Source: Allium sativum (taxonomy: Eukaryota; Streptophyta; Magnoliopsida; Asparagales; Amaryllidaceae). From it: DNA of 64,000 bases. Both the position numbers and the translations under genes were made by a program. This document shows, piece by piece, positions 1 through 14,056 of the stretch; within the stretch, counting starts at the first letter, position 1, and every line of letters starts with the position of its first letter. The notes under the pieces are model-generated. The model had not been told where the DNA came from, made no database searches, and saw nothing but the letters and a program-made list of their open reading frames with translations. The DNA is taken from NCBI GenBank assembly GCA_030737875.1, contig CM060915.1, positions 568,214,577 to 568,278,576 on the forward strand, read 5' to 3'.

Positions 1-3000
1 ACGAAGTGAAGACCTCCGGTCTTCGACCATCGTCTTCATCTTCGACTTATCGTCGTATCAGTTATTCAGAATGGGATAAACCTGGTCTTCCCGAATAACT
101 CGCGTATATTTTAAATAAGTGTTACACAAACACAACATACGCCTCATTCCAATTCATCAGTCACTAACCGTAAATTAATCAAGAGAATAATTCCCCAAAT
201 ATTAACCCCGAAGGCCGAAACCAACATCAGATCAATATCCAGGAAACCATTCCGCTTAGCCAACCGACAGTTAGTTTCTGAATTTCACATTCATAGGGAA
301 AGGTTCCCATTAATTTTATCCAAGATAAATTTCTTGAATTTATTCTTTAATCTATTTTTGAATATCAATTCAAACTAGTCGGGATTAGCGAACCTTACCG
401 AAGTAATCATTTGTTTTAATTTCTCAATCCCAACCTATTCATCCCATGAAGTAAAACTGGTTATACTTCATATCTAACACCACGGTGTTATCGGTAAATT
501 CAATTACCATTTCACGTTCAAATCTAATTAAAGATTTAACTATCGCCTGGAGTAAAACTGGTGATACTCCATTCTCGATCTTTTCAATCTAATTAAAGAT
601 TCATTAAAACTCCACTTAGTTTTAATCGTTAACTGGGTTAAAGAATCAGTGTCATTTAAAACACGGTTCACGATAAATCCAAAGTCACATTCCATTAATT
701 ATCGGGTTAAAGAACGAGTGTTATTTAAAACACTGTCCACGATAAACCCAAAAATCAATATCAATTCAATTCCAATTAAATATTATTTAATTGGTATACT
801 TCATTAAATCAAAATAAAAAGATTTAATCTTTTCTCAAATGGGTTCAAGAACAGTGTTAGTCAAGACACCATTCACGACAAACCCAAATCACATTTGATA
901 TTAAATACAAGGCTCTGAATAGAAAATATATCGGCTTATATTCAGTATCAAATTCTACGACCAACAGATATCGTATTGGAAATAACGATATATATGTCTA
1001 TATCTTTCAAATTTCCATAACAACATCTGTATAATCACGAAATCCAACATCGAAATATTCCGAAGACAATTTCGATTTCAAATCCATTCCAATGCAATCA
1101 TTGGAAATTCTGGTTATTTTCAAAACCATTTCAAATTCAATTTATTTATTTAAAAATAAATAGAATTATAATTCTAGTTCAAAACTAGTTCATTTCGATA
1201 AAAATCTATTTTTATCTTTTCGAATATGGAGTTTTTCATCCCAATTCTTTCTAAATTATTTCTTATGATTTTACACAAATTATTACTATTTTTAATAATT
1301 TTATCAAGGCCCGTACAGTCGATTTCCATCAACGGCCATCGAATTGCACTTACAGCGACCTTTTTCAAATTTTATTTGGACATAATTCCAAATCCAACCG
1401 TTAGATTTCTAATTTCTCACATTCGTTAGAAAGCTCTTTTCGATACGAACCCAACAGTTCCGGTTTTAGGAGAATCCGACGGTCGGATCTCCCGCAATGT
1501 CCATTCGAAGTCAATGGTCGAAATTCGCGAATTACCGCGGCGCGGCGCGTTCTATTCAGGCCATTTTATTATATATATAATATATATAATATATATTTCG
1601 TCGATTTCTATTTAAAACGAATTATATAAATAGTTTTAAATTCGTTTCAAAAGCAATTTCAACTTCCATTTCAATTCAAATCAAAATTGAATTCCTCTTT
1701 ATAAATTCGTTTTAAAATTCATTTCTATTCAATTCAAATTTCAATTCAATTTGAATTCATTTCAATTTGTTTCCAATTCAATTCGAATTCATTTCCAATT
1801 CAATTCGAATTAGTTTTCAATTCAATTGGAATCGGTTTTATATTCAATTCAATTCAAATTCGTTATCTATTCAATTCAATTCGAATTCGTTTCGTTTGCT
1901 ATTCAATTGAAATCAAATTCATTTTCCATTCAATTCGAATTCATTATATATTCAATTCATTTCGAAATCGTTATATATTCAATTCATTTCAAAATCGTTA
2001 TATATTCAATTCATTTCGAAATCGTTATATATTCATTCATTTCGAAATCACTTCAAAATATGCGTTTTCGAAATCACTTTTCAATATGCATTTTAAAATG
2101 AATAAAATCGATATAAATATCGTTCACGTCAAAATGGCGTCAATCTAACCAACACGGCTTCATATATTTCTATTTTCAAATATTCTATTCAACAAATGAA
2201 TATTTATTTTTGTCAACACACGACTAATCTCAACGAATGAGTACTGTCCACGTGTGACAATTTTTGTTAAATTATTTCGTTCAACACATGACTAATCTCA
2301 ACGGATGAGTACAGTCAACACATGAACCTTTATTTTATATTGATAAAGATGCAAATTTTATTATTAAAATATTTCGTTCAACACATGACTAATCTCAACG
2401 AATGAGTACAGTCAACACATGAACTTTTATGTTATAATATTCTTTATTTTCTAAATTGGAATGAGGCCCAATCAATCACCATATAAAATTAATTATATGG
2501 ATTTTCATACATCACACGCATATAATAGCATTGAAAAATAATCAACCATCAACCAAAGTGCACTATACTGTATAAGCATCAAATATAGATATATAACGCT
2601 TATAACAGCCTGTTAATCAATCGATCGACATATTTAATCAATCAGGATGAGTGAACTTCAAATTTCATCCCAACACCCGTGTGGGGTTTCAAACAATCAA
2701 ACACAGATTTTATTTGTGCAGTTGAGCGATGTGTGAAATTTATCGTCCCAATCAATGTCCTTCAGATATGTGTACATAAACAAACCGTCCGGTTTGTAAA
2801 TGAATATTTTATTTTATTCACTTCACGTTAAAAATTATATTTTTAACGATAAAACATTTTATTTTAACATATAAATTTCTATTCAGTTCATTCTTTATAT
2901 AAAATGATATTTTTATTTTTCTAACTTATTTTAGAAAATTTCGGCGGCATAACGGCACGATACTAGAAACGGGACGAGGCCTAGCCTTATCACCGGTCTA

Positions 3001-5078
3001 GTGAAGGCCCACGCCATTCACACATCAATCAAATCCATTCATTTCACCAAAATCAAATAATCCAACTAATCTATGCAACCAAACAAACAAGTCCATGGTC
3101 TGTGGACGATTGTGTCGGGTGCTACTAAACACCGTCTGCATCCTAGTATATATATATATAACTTAGAAAATGAAATTGAAAGGTGAGAAATTCTCACTGA
3201 TAGCTATCCCAACTTCACAACACTTCATTAATAGATATCTTCACCGTTCTCGCCTTTTTGTCATCTTCGTTGCCCGTATTCTCTACATATGTAAAAATCG
3301 AATTTTTACTTCACTACTCAATATATAAAAAATCGAATTTTTACTTCGCTATTCAATATATAAAAATCGAATTTTTGCTTCGCTATTCAATATATAAAAA
3401 ATCGAATTTTTATTTCGCTATTCAATATATAAAAATCGAATTTTTACTTCGCTATTCAATATATAAAAATCGAATTTTTACTTCGCTATTCAATATATAA
3501 AAATCGAATTTTTACTATTCGATTAACTATATATAAATCAAATTTTTATTATCTCTATAATGTAAAAATCATATCTTTATTACTTCTACTTTATATTGTC
3601 TAAAATCTAATCTTTATTTTCAAAGATCTAACCTTTCTTCTTTATAAAAATCTAACCTTTTGTTCATTAAAAATCAAACCTTTTTGTTCATATAAAAATT
3701 AAACCTTTATCTACAATAAAAATTTAATTTTTATTATGCTATATATTTTTAAAAAAACCCTGATTTTAATCACTGTTTTATTTTATATAAAAACTGAAAA
3801 TAAAAACTTGGTTATAAAAGAAAGAATAGGAAGAAATGCTCACCGTTTTCGATCGTCGGGGGGGCCATCAGCGGCGTCGGAGGGTCAGGGAGGCGCTAGA
3901 GGTGGTCAGAGTCTGGAGCGTCGGTCGGCGGTGGTAGTTGCGTGGGTGGGAGGGCTCGACTACGGTTCGGTTTTCGGTAGCTAGGGCTTCGGGACGAGGA
4001 CAGAAGAGTGGCGCGCTGAGGAGGGAGGAAGGCGGGGGTGCGGCGGTCTATGGCGCCTCTGGCGCGGCGGCGTCGAGAAAGGGGGCGACGACAAGATTCG
4101 ATCGTGGGGTTTTTTTTTTTTTTTTTACAGCGTGGACTGAAGTGAGAAAGGAGGGAGAGGAGGGAGTTAAAGGGAAATTATTTTATTATATTTTATTTTT
4201 TTATTTCAAAAATGTTGACTTTTCATTCGAAGTCGAAATGAGGCCCACCGACTGTCGTCCCTAGCGTTCTACCCCCATTTCGAACACAATGGGATATGTA
4301 TCGTAAGCTGATTCGATCGTTTGAATCAGTTTCCGTTGAATTTAAAGTGTAATTCTTTATATATTCAATTTAAACGCACATTTCAATTTAGTGGGGCCAC
4401 ATACGAACTCGAAAAATTCCAGAAAAATATTTTCTAGCTTCGTATTGACGATACGGTTCTAACAAAACTAGTTTCTTCGAATTCTGAGACCGTTGGAAAA
4501 ATGGCCATTTTCCAGTCGATTAAAATCAACTGAAACTGGTCAAACGCGTTTTCCTTTGCCACGCTCACATATTTATTCGAAAAATTATGAAATTTGGAAT
4601 CTAGCAATAATTTGACACTGCGGATCCAACAAAAGTGGTTTCGTCGAAATCCGAGGTCGTTTGCAAAATTTCCATTTTTAAGGGTCTGAATTCCATAGCG
4701 ACTATTCAGAATTTTCAACTGGACATATCTTCTGATTCCCGCTATGAAATCTTGATTTCTCGGATTCGTTGGAAAGATATTCACAAAGAGATCCTATTAT
4801 TTTTGGTTTCACTAAAATCCGGATTGTTTTGCACCCGGTACATTCAATTGAAGTTTGAGATCGAATTATCGAACTACCGCGCCATTTTCAATTCCTTTTA
4901 TAATTATATATAATTATTTATATTCTAACGACGGCGTATATAATATATACGTTCGAAATATATATTCAAAATAAATTTTCGTCGATATTATTTAAAATTA
5001 TTCTTTTTAAATAATCAAAATTCGCTAAAATTGCCAAAATAAAAATTTTAAACTAGCTCAGATTTTCGGGTTGTTACA
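1..5078 (-). mobile_element. Family-A LTR, copy A0, cut by window edge
   Basis: The plus strand ends in ttgttaca, so read on the minus strand it begins TGTAACAACCCGAAAATC, matching the start of the three plus-strand family-A LTRs further on (TGTAATAACCCGAAAATC). Its order of blocks is the exact reverse of those LTRs for about 5 kb: the stem-loop near 60-104, a long AT-rich stretch, TATA-like and palindrome motifs near 3140-3197, a GC-rich block at 3837-4112, and the conserved 4434-4720 block. The flank beyond 5078 has no polypurine tract, so 5078 is an outer 5' end: either a 5' LTR or a solo LTR. The rest lies left of the window. It is clearly diverged from the recent copies, and no coding role is supported. 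Confidence 0.88.
3290..3515. repeat. 34-bp tandem repeat array in the A0 LTR
   Basis: Six to seven head-to-tail units of 34 bp (35 where one A is added), each built on aaaaatcgaatttttacttc followed by gctattcaatatat. The equivalent part of the other family-A LTRs (about 17930-18060) has only loose, diverged versions of the unit, so this array expanded in the A0 copy or its subfamily. Confidence 0.85.
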
Positions 5079-6619
5079 ATTTTCAAGGTTAATCTTATTT
5101 CCCGAGTCAACATCTTATTCATCATATAATCATTTTTCCTTGTAACAAAATATCCATGGCATTTCAACCAACCAAACAAACTTCAAAAATCAATGTACAA
5201 AGAAGGAAGATGATTAATATACAGAAAACCAACCGGGGATGATGGTGACATATCAAGGTATATTTTCAAACTATAACCAGGTTTCCACTTGTCAAACAAA
5301 ATCATCAGTTGGAACCAATTTACCTTAATATAAATTGTGCCACTTGATTTCTTGATCATTATTTCCTTAAACGCTTGTCAACATTCAATCCACATCATTT
5401 CCTCTACAAACTGAGTTTGGGAAGGCCCAACAAATCCAGGAGAGTGATGTCAGCATCCAGAATCAGTAGTTTGGGAAGAGGTAGTACGCAAAGCTTATGA
5501 AGGAGACTAAGAAAAACTGGTTTTGGGTGAGACGGCCTTTTTGTCTCCTTTCTTTTTCATGTATTGCCCTGAATTGTATGGTTTTGATGATTATGAACTT
5601 CATAATGTGGTATGAAATTTGAGGGGAAGTCAACAATAATTTCCTACCTAAAAAGAAAGACTTGCATAAGATTGTAAGGCCACTACATAGCAGCTGGTTC
5701 GACTAAATATTCCCTGAACAGTCGTACCCATCAATGGCCTAATACTTGCATCTACCAACAAAAGGTTAATGTTTGGGTTTCAAACTAGGAACAAGTTTGG
5801 CAATAACTTAATCCAAATCTTCTTAAATTTCAATAGCAAAAAAAACAGAACGTATGCCTTGAATTTCAACAGCCAAACAAAAAAATGCAATTTCAAAATT
5901 AAGAAAATGACTAGATTCAAATCCACATCATTCCTCTACAAACACTTCACTTCAGTTTCAATCAGTCACCACAACACTCTTTTTACCATCAAAACAGCCA
6001 TCGATATTACCATAAAATCACATTCTAAAAAAAGGGGTTTAAAATAAATATTTTGATCAATATCTAGTTTATTTTAAAGGTTTGCTTACTAAATCATCAT
6101 ATACCATTAATCTTCAATTAAAATCAAAATAAATGATTCATAACCAAATAATCGAATAAAAAGATTGGGGCTCCTAACATACTTAAATAAAACTGCCACA
6201 AAGATCTCCACACCATGTAATTATTTAGGGTTTCGATTTTAACTAAAATAGTACCTGAAAAGAATTTGGATTGACAGGAACATGATTTCAATGTCATCAG
6301 CGGATTGTTGTGGAATGAAAGGCGATTTTGATTCGAGGACCGACGGTTTATCCGGGGATAAGCACGATTTTTTTGGGCCGTATTTGGGTATGAAAAAAAG
6401 GGGATAGGAGGGGATTGGTTGTGCGAATTTTTTTGTTTAACATCAGAACGGTTAAAACCCATTCCAAAATTTCCACGGCCTTAAACCGAGCTAAATCTTG
6501 TTGTCATGGCTAAAAACTGCTTCAAAATAGCCAAGGCTTCGGACGTGGCAATTCTTTCGCATTTGGGCGTGGCAAAACTGGCAATATGGTATTGTGCATT
6601 ATATTGGGGTAATTAGAAC

Positions 6620-6662
6620 GCATAAGTCAAAAGTATTATATTGTACTAGAGTTGACTTATGC
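6620..6662. repeat. 11-bp perfect inverted repeat
   Basis: gcataagtcaa at 6620-6630 is matched by its exact reverse complement ttgacttatgc at 6652-6662, with a 21-nt spacer. It could be the end of a small foldback element or a chance hairpin. Confidence 0.5.
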
Positions 6663-6737
6663 AATAAAAAATGAATGAATGAATGAATGAGTGTATAAAA
6701 GCGATTTGAGTGTGCTAACAACAATTTTAAAGCAGTC

Positions 6738-6845
6738 TTAAGTTGATGTGTTGAAAAAAAAGATAAATTAAAATATATGTTTTTAAATATATATAATTAA
6801 GTAAAACATATTATTTTTCATAAAATGCGCACATCTTAACTTATG
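6738..6845. repeat. MITE-like foldback (imperfect inverted repeat)
   Basis: The left arm ttaagttgatgtg (6738-6750) pairs with the right arm cacatcttaactta (6830-6845) apart from a two-base gap. The inside is AT-rich and non-coding. Size and make-up fit a miniature inverted-repeat element, but no target-site duplication was confirmed. Confidence 0.35.
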
Positions 6846-6873
6846 TCCCTTACATAATTTTTGGCTTCATCGG

Positions 6874-6947
6874 GTGTTGTACACAATTGTTATATAAATA
6901 GTTGGTTTTATCACAAAACACCTATTTATATTCATCTAATACAACAC
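6874..6947. repeat. Two-stem foldback, possible MITE remnant
   Basis: The outer arms gtgttgta (6874-6881) and tacaacac (6940-6947), and the inner arms atataaatag (6892-6901) and ctatttatat (6922-6931), are exact reverse complements. The two nested stems lie in one 74-bp segment. Confidence 0.45.
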
Positions 6948-7440
6948 TTGTTGGATTTGTCCTTATATTTGAACAAGTTATAAACACATTAAGCATAGTA
7001 TATTTCTTATATTACTTCTTTCAAGTGGTTCACAAAATTTCGGCCTAACTTTTTTTTCCTGGGTGCACGCATTTGTGTATAATATAGGGAACAAAAGGGA
7101 AATGCTGCAGAAATTTTGTTAAATCGTTTGGGATGAAGTAAAATACTAAATTTAAATGATTATGTATTTTTAATAGTAAGTAGGATGCTTGACCATGAAA
7201 AAAAATCTTTTTGTATCGGTACATTAAAAAGTAAAATGATATGCCATATTTGAAAATATTTTTGAATTTATGAAATAGTTATTTAAATTCAAATATTATA
7301 CATATGTAATACGACCATAAATTTTTCGAATTTGTATTCTTGAAAATAAATATTAATTTTCAAACATGTGACTCATTTTCAAATAAGAAAAATGGTAGAT
7401 TATTTTGTTTATTGAAAGAGATAGATGTATCAAAGAAGAG

Positions 7441-8274
7441 GACTTAGAAGCTCAATAAAAGAAGAATTTTATAATGAAAATGTTGAAGAACTAAATATTG
7501 AAGATTTTTAATGATTTACTGGATGCTGCTAAGATACCTATTTGGGATGATTGTAAAAACGACATGCAGCTGTCAGTAATCGCATAATACATTGCGATGT
7601 ATTCAAAATATAACATCAATGAAGCTACGTTTACGGCTGTTAGTACAAATCGCAAAAAGACATATGTCGCCCGATAATTTAATGTGTGAAAATCTCTATG
7701 AAGTTAAGAAACTTATGTCGGATTTTGGTTTATCATATCATAAAATGGATGCATGTTTAGTTGTTTTGGAAAGAAGACATAAACCTTAGAAAGTGTAAAA
7801 TATGTAATCGGGAAAGATACAAACCAAGAAAAAAAAGGAAATGAAGTTTCGCACAAGCGTATGCATTACTTACCCATCACTTTAAGGCTTCAAATATTAT
7901 ATGCATCTTTTGTAACTGCATCTCATTTGAGATGACACAGTGTGAGATCGGAGGAAGAGAGTACATTGACACATCCAATCAATAGAGAAGCATAAAACAT
8001 CTCGATGAAACTTATCCCAATTTTGTAGCAGAGTGTCATATTATTAGGCCAGGATTATGTACGGATGGTTTTTCACCATTTTCTCAATTTGGTTCTAAAT
8101 ATTCATCATAATCCATTATGATCAAACTATATAATTCACCTCCATGGATGTATATGAAAACGCAATATATGTTTTTTTTACTCTTATCGCTCTTGGCCCT
8201 GACGATCGGACACAAAGAAATGATGTTCATTTACAACCGTTGTTTGAGAAATTAAAAACACCCTGGAATGAATG
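7441..8274 (+). pseudogene. CACTA TNP2-type transposase remnant (Transposase_21 family)
   Basis: The intact family makes the catalytic transposase of En/Spm (CACTA) elements, normally several hundred to about a thousand residues. Only N-terminal to central parts survive here, spread over shifting frames. Recognisable pieces are NDLLDAAKIPIWDDC from 7510, a segment with YEVKKLMSDFGLSYHKMDAC near 7700-7755, GLCTDGFSPFSQFGSKYSS from about 8051, YNSPPWM near 8131, and DVHLQPLFEKLKTPWNE ending at the right edge. The GLCTDGF.PF and YN.PPW blocks are typical of TNP2. There are several in-frame stops (for example TAA near 7587, TAG after 7786, TAA near 8110) and frameshifts. The reading is cut at 8275, where a family-A LTR begins; the rest of the gene should lie beyond the nested stack, outside the window. 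Confidence 0.82.
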
Positions 8275-11200
8275 TGTAACGACTCAAAAATCTCCTCCTT
8301 TGGAATCGACCATAAGTCACATAGGTTTGATCCAAATGGCAAAAATTCTCGAAACGTTATGGGATACAGCACATCAGAAACAGACACAAAAGAACATTTC
8401 ATTGTTATTACAACAATTTTACACTAGAGTACAGAACGAATCAAAGTACAAAAATTAAAGCAATACACAACGGAAATATAATTACATCCAGCGGAAGACT
8501 TTCAAATGCACTGGACACAGCTTTATCTTCAATCCAAAATCATACTCTATAAAATATCTGCAAAACCAAAACTACTAGTTGCCCATGTGGAAAATATATG
8601 CACCAAGAGTTTAGGTGAGAAACAACTAACTCCAGGTCAGTCATGAGACTGGTGTGAGAACCAAAAATAGTTTATTCATTTTATTTTAAAGTTGGATAAA
8701 TCACGAGACCTCGTCGTATAACTCGGAACAGGTTTCCTCCATATGAATACTAATCATAAACCAATTGCAATGCTTTTAGAAAAATGAAGCCATTATAAGA
8801 CTCAAATCCCATCACATAATACAACGCAAACAGGAGGATAGAATTTACCTTATAATAGCCAAAAATGCTTGATACGCAAAAATTCTCTTTTGTTATCACT
8901 AATGCATAGTGTAAAAAATCATTTTCACAAATAAATATATTAATCTTAGCAGACGTAGGGTACTACGACTACATACATAGGTTACAATTAAAAATCATGG
9001 AGGTCTGTATTGGAAGTTGGGTTTCATCAATTACCAAGGCTTTCTTAACACCGCTAATGGGGTATCCCAGAACTCAGATGTTGGTGAGGTCTAAAAATTC
9101 GGATCACCTTTATCGGGGTGCCCAGGATCAAGAACGTATGACCCTTCTTCACCTATATTGAAGTGATTAGGATCCCTCATAATGGAGTCACCTTTATTAG
9201 GGTGCTCCTAAATCCTCTTTCATTGGGAAGATACACAATTGTTATGTCTGGATCCCCGAGGAAGCATCCATACCTTTAGGAATGTCCCCGACCTAGATTG
9301 CAACAACACAATGGCTATGCTTGGTCCCCCCAGGAAACATCTGTCACAAAAGGCTTTCCAACCCTGTGAATTACGCTAGCAGTCGAGCTCAACCGATTCC
9401 ATCATGCTGTTTATTTTCCAGCTTCACCCATACACGGGCTGTGAGGCTTTTCGAAGTCACATCTCGGCACAAAGCTACATTATATCAGCCAAGCTTTGAT
9501 CATTATCCATAAAGCTCTACTTTTCAACAATAAGCTTTGATCTATATGCCAGCAGCACTAAGCATGCCACGTTTGTAATTCACACATATGATCAGTTTCT
9601 ATTAATGATAAAATCTTTGAGCTCATACATCTCAAAGAAGGGTGTTAAGCTAAGAGAATAAATTTTCCTCCAACATAGCTATATCATCAATAACAACTAA
9701 TCGGTTATGTTATGAAATACAACGTAAGACGCACATCCATTTACAAGTCTATTCTGGGTCTGAACAAAACCGAAGGCACCTTATTCCTCATCCAATAAAG
9801 GAGAGTGTCCCTTGCATATCCGGTCGATCTCCAAGTACGTCTGGACGACCACTACTTATAACTTCGTCTTGGGCTGTACACCCCAATCGAGACATCGACA
9901 ATAATCCAAACAATGTAAAGATCTTCGGTCTTCAACCACCGTCTTCAAGTATCTTCAATACTTATTGTATTAGTTATTCAGAATAGGTTGGAAACCGACC
10001 TTTCCAAAATAACTATCACATCATTAAATCAAGTTATATATAAACATAACAAAAGTTTAATTCCATTTTGGAATATTCGTTTTACCCAAATCATTTGTTA
10101 CACTAGGAATTACTCCCATAAATCTTATCGAAGATTTACTTCATTTAAATTCTTGTTTAAATCTTTCCTTGGAAATCATTTTAAAATATAAACAATCGCT
10201 TTTCACTAAATTAACTCAAATTAAGGTTTATAAGCCTTATTTGGATTATCGAGTCTTACAAAAATGTAATCTCTCGAATCGTTATCACATTCCCAACCTA
10301 TTCATCCCATGGAGAAAAACTGGTGGTACTTCATATCTAACACCCCTCAAATTTCAGAAGTTTAATTACCTTCTATTATTTAAAATCTAATTGAAACAGC
10401 CATCCATGGAGTTAAACTGGTGATACTCCACATCTAACACTCCTCGTGTTTTGGTAAGTTTAATTACCATCTTTCATTCCCAATCTCTTGTTGAAAGATT
10501 TATAAAAACTTCAATTTAGTTTTAATCTCCATCTCATTCAATCAAATCTTTATTGAAAGATTTATTAATGCTCAAAATTGAGAAATCATCTTTCCTTTAA
10601 CTGGGTTAAAGAACAAATGTTATTTAAATCATCGTTCATGATAAACACAAAATCAAACTTCCATTAGAAATGGAATTTTCAGGAGAATCATATAACTTCA
10701 TAATCGATATAAATTTCCGCATCAGACTAATATTATAAGCAGAATAACGACAAAACGTTTTAAATTCCTTAAATAATAAAGGTCTTCCTCCATGGAGGTT
10801 CATCTCAATTATCACTAAATTGATTTCCATTCAATTCCAATTTAATTCATTAATTGAGAACTTCACTTTTGAAAATCCAGTTTGGTAATCGAATACAAGG
10901 CTTTGAATAGAAATGTATTGACTTATACTCAATATCAAATTCTAAAACAAACGAATATCGTATAGGGAATAAAGACAACTCTATCTTTCAAATTACTCAA
11001 AATAGTACCTGTATAATTACGAAATCGATTATTCAAATATCCGAAGATTATTTCTATTCAAATCCAGTATTCATTCAATGGAAGAACTAAACTTGGCGAA
11101 GTATTTTTAACTTCAACCCGTTCCAATCATTTTGTCAAAATAGTTAATTTTCACAAAATAGCTTTCTACTATCCGGAACTAAATATATTTAGTCCAGATT

Positions 11201-14056
11201 ACTTTATGATTTATCATAAGTTTTCCTTATTTTTAATAATTAAAAAATAGCACAATTCATTAAAAACCAATATTGGTCATTTATAGCAATAACGCTATTT
11301 TTAGTCAAATTTGATTTAATTTATTTCATAATCTAACCGCTATATTTTAAAACTTTTCATTTGATTGGAAAGATCTTTTTATTCCGAACATATTTTTCGT
11401 TTCGTGAGAATCCGACGACTGGGCCTCCTGATACGTCCATTTGAAGTTAATGGTCGAAATGCACAAACGGTCACTATGCAACTCATCTTATTCGAACCAT
11501 GTTATTATTTATAATAAACTTTGTTTTTATACGTATTTTATAAAACATTTATAATCTCATTCAAAAACAATTTCAATCTCCAATTCAATTTTAAACCAAA
11601 ACTAAATACTCCATATTATTATAACATTAAAATAATTATATTTCTCAAAATATAATATTTTTAAATCCAAATTTCCTCGACATCTATTATAAAAATAAAT
11701 AAGATCAATGGAAAAATCCGTTCGAGTTAAAAACATTGTTTATATACCTAACTCGAATTCACATTTTGCATTTACTATTCAAAATCTCAATTGAACTAAA
11801 ACAAGTCATTATTAATCCGAATTTCCTTCAAATCCATTTCAGTATTTGTTTGAAATTATATCGCCTCCATTTTCAAGTCAATTTGGATTTAAAAATCCAA
11901 TTTCTATTTTTCTGTCAAATTTCAATTTAATGAATATAAAATTCATTTAAAATTCCAATAGATTGAAAGCGGAGCAGATTTGACTCAGCACAACTTGAAA
12001 ACCAAGAGATCATATAAAGAAAGGAGGTTTGATCCGATCCGATCCCGCCAAATTCAATAACGTCCCGAATTCCATATTCATAGTATAATTTTCGTGTCAA
12101 CAATATGAATACATCTATATCAACTACCATACATCACCCAATAAGTGTGTCTATCGACAACGCTTATGTTTACAGTTAAATAAAAATAATGATGACTATA
12201 AAAATCAACCGTCAACCATGAAGAAAACATTGCAAAGACAGATAGTCAATACATATTCAGATATGAATATAATAACTATAAAATTAGTTGAGTGAGATTT
12301 CTCACATTTTTTGTTTATCATTAAATAACGATAAACGGTTGATTTTTCTGATCAAACATTTTCTTTTGCCATAATTTGAAATGAGCTCCAAATCTCTCAA
12401 AATTGGTTTTATTGCGGATCCTGCGTCCATACGATCCAAAGGATCCTGTTTAATCAGATTCTGATAATGTATATAGTTTTGAATTTGACACATTGAATAT
12501 AATATACTGTCATTAACAAATAATTTAATTAACTAAACCTTACCCTAATTAAAAATTAAATTAAGCATCTTCTTCCTCCTAGCATACTCACGCCATTATG
12601 CAAGCTCCACCATTACGCAATCTTTGTGCCATTGCTTATACCTCTCTACTTCACTTCAAATAAAATAAAAATCATGTAAATTCATCTCTTCACATCTTCT
12701 ACAATCTCAACCCAAGCATGTGCAAATCACACCCATTCTCTCACTTGCGTCAACCAGGTCCTCTCATGCAGAAACAGTGAAATCATGAAATCCTTTATCA
12801 CCATATTCACCCAAATTTCGCATGCAAGTCCTCCACAATCCCACAAACTCAAATACGATAACCGTTTAATGAATCAAAACTCCAATTCCCCACAAAACCG
12901 AACCTTAGGTGTTGTCTTGAACACATGAGTTTTAGAATGACTCTCGCACCGTATACGACAGGTATAGAATTGAACAGAAATGCTTCATGAATCAAAATAT
13001 GTATATATATATATCTTGATTTATAGAATTTTAATTGATTGGTTCTTGAATTTTCAAGTGAATGATTTTGTTGTGAAAGGCGAAACTAGTGGTGTATAAA
13101 AGTAATTTAGGGCTAGGGTTAGGAAGTTGATGATAATATATAGGGGAGGGAAAAATGTATTTTTTATTTGAGTTTTATATTTATTTTATTCAACGCTATA
13201 TGTTTTCGTTGATTAAAAATTTGTATGATCAATACGAATCCCATTTTTGATGAAAATTGAAAAACAGCTACAATTTGACATTACAGACCCAACGAAACTT
13301 GTTTCATCGAATTCTGAGTCTATTTGCACAGACAACATATTTTTAAGACAAATTATTGATCATTTTACATTTAAATTCCTCACAGTCACAAAATAACTCC
13401 AATTGGCACAAAATTTAAAATCTAGCAATAATTTAATATTCCAAATCTAATAAATTTGGTTTCATCAAAAAAGGAGGTTGTTTGAAAAATGACAATTTTT
13501 AAAGCTTAACTGAAACTATTAAATATAAATAATTTCAAAAACAGTTCAGTTTAACAATAATAAATTAAAATTATCTTGTATATATCCAAGTAAAATATCA
13601 TATAGATCTAGAAAAAACATGCTCAGGTTTATAACTATTTTCAAAATTCAAGTTAAACACATATCCAATTTTATAATAAATTATTTTATTTTATATAATA
13701 AATTGTTATAATTTATAAACGATTTCATAGCGACTATTTGAAAATTTAATTTAGACATAACTTTCTTATATGATGAAATATCGATTTTTCACTTTGATTA
13801 GAAAGATATACTTAAATAGATTTTAACATTTCTTGTCTTAAAGAATTCTGATTTATATTGAATTCTCCCTATTCATTTAAGTTCAAAACTAAATATTTCG
13901 AGCTACCGTGACATTATGAGTTTGTTTTATAATTAATATAAACTTATATGTTCAAACTTCATTTCAAATCAATTCTACGTTGTTAATCCTCAAAATAAAT
14001 CATTTTAAGTATTTAATTTCCATTAAATATTTCTTTAAAAAATTTGGGTCATTACA
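8275..14056 (-). mobile_element. 3' LTR of old family-A retrotransposon A2
   Basis: The plus strand starts tgtaacgactc and ends gtcattaca, that is TG...CA in either reading. The block order matches the reverse complement of the recent family-A LTRs throughout: the LTR end near 8275, an exchange region near 8700-8830, the stem-loop remnant at 9970-10013, the paired 'gtgatactcc' segments at 10300-10450, the palindrome at 12292-12305 and the conserved block near 13280-13500. Length is 5.78 kb against about 6.5 kb in recent copies. It is heavily diverged. The insertion interrupts a TNP2 transposase; the five bases before it are gaatg, but the matching flank lies outside the window. Confidence 0.87.

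Larger units (their letters stand above)
5079..7440. other. No gene recognised; AT-rich DNA with small foldbacks
   Basis: About 2.4 kb between the A0 LTR and the TNP2 remnant. Open frames are short, and none shows a domain, codon-like composition or homology that I recognise; the longest (6124-6462, minus) is not convincing. It contains a short AATG microsatellite near 6669-6690 and three inverted repeats between 6620 and 6947. It may be the 5' part of the older CACTA element whose transposase starts near 7441, but I found no CACTA terminus. Confidence 0.5.

Noticed and set aside
3290..3515. Regular repeat array resembling a CRISPR
   Set aside because: Units abut with no unique spacers; it is a plant LTR minisatellite.
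6124..6462. 112-residue minus-strand frame
   Set aside because: No domain, no codon bias, no flanking gene signals; left as unsupported.
8144..8458. 104-residue frame as a gene
   Set aside because: Crosses the TNP2/A2 LTR junction at 8275; the second half is LTR sequence.
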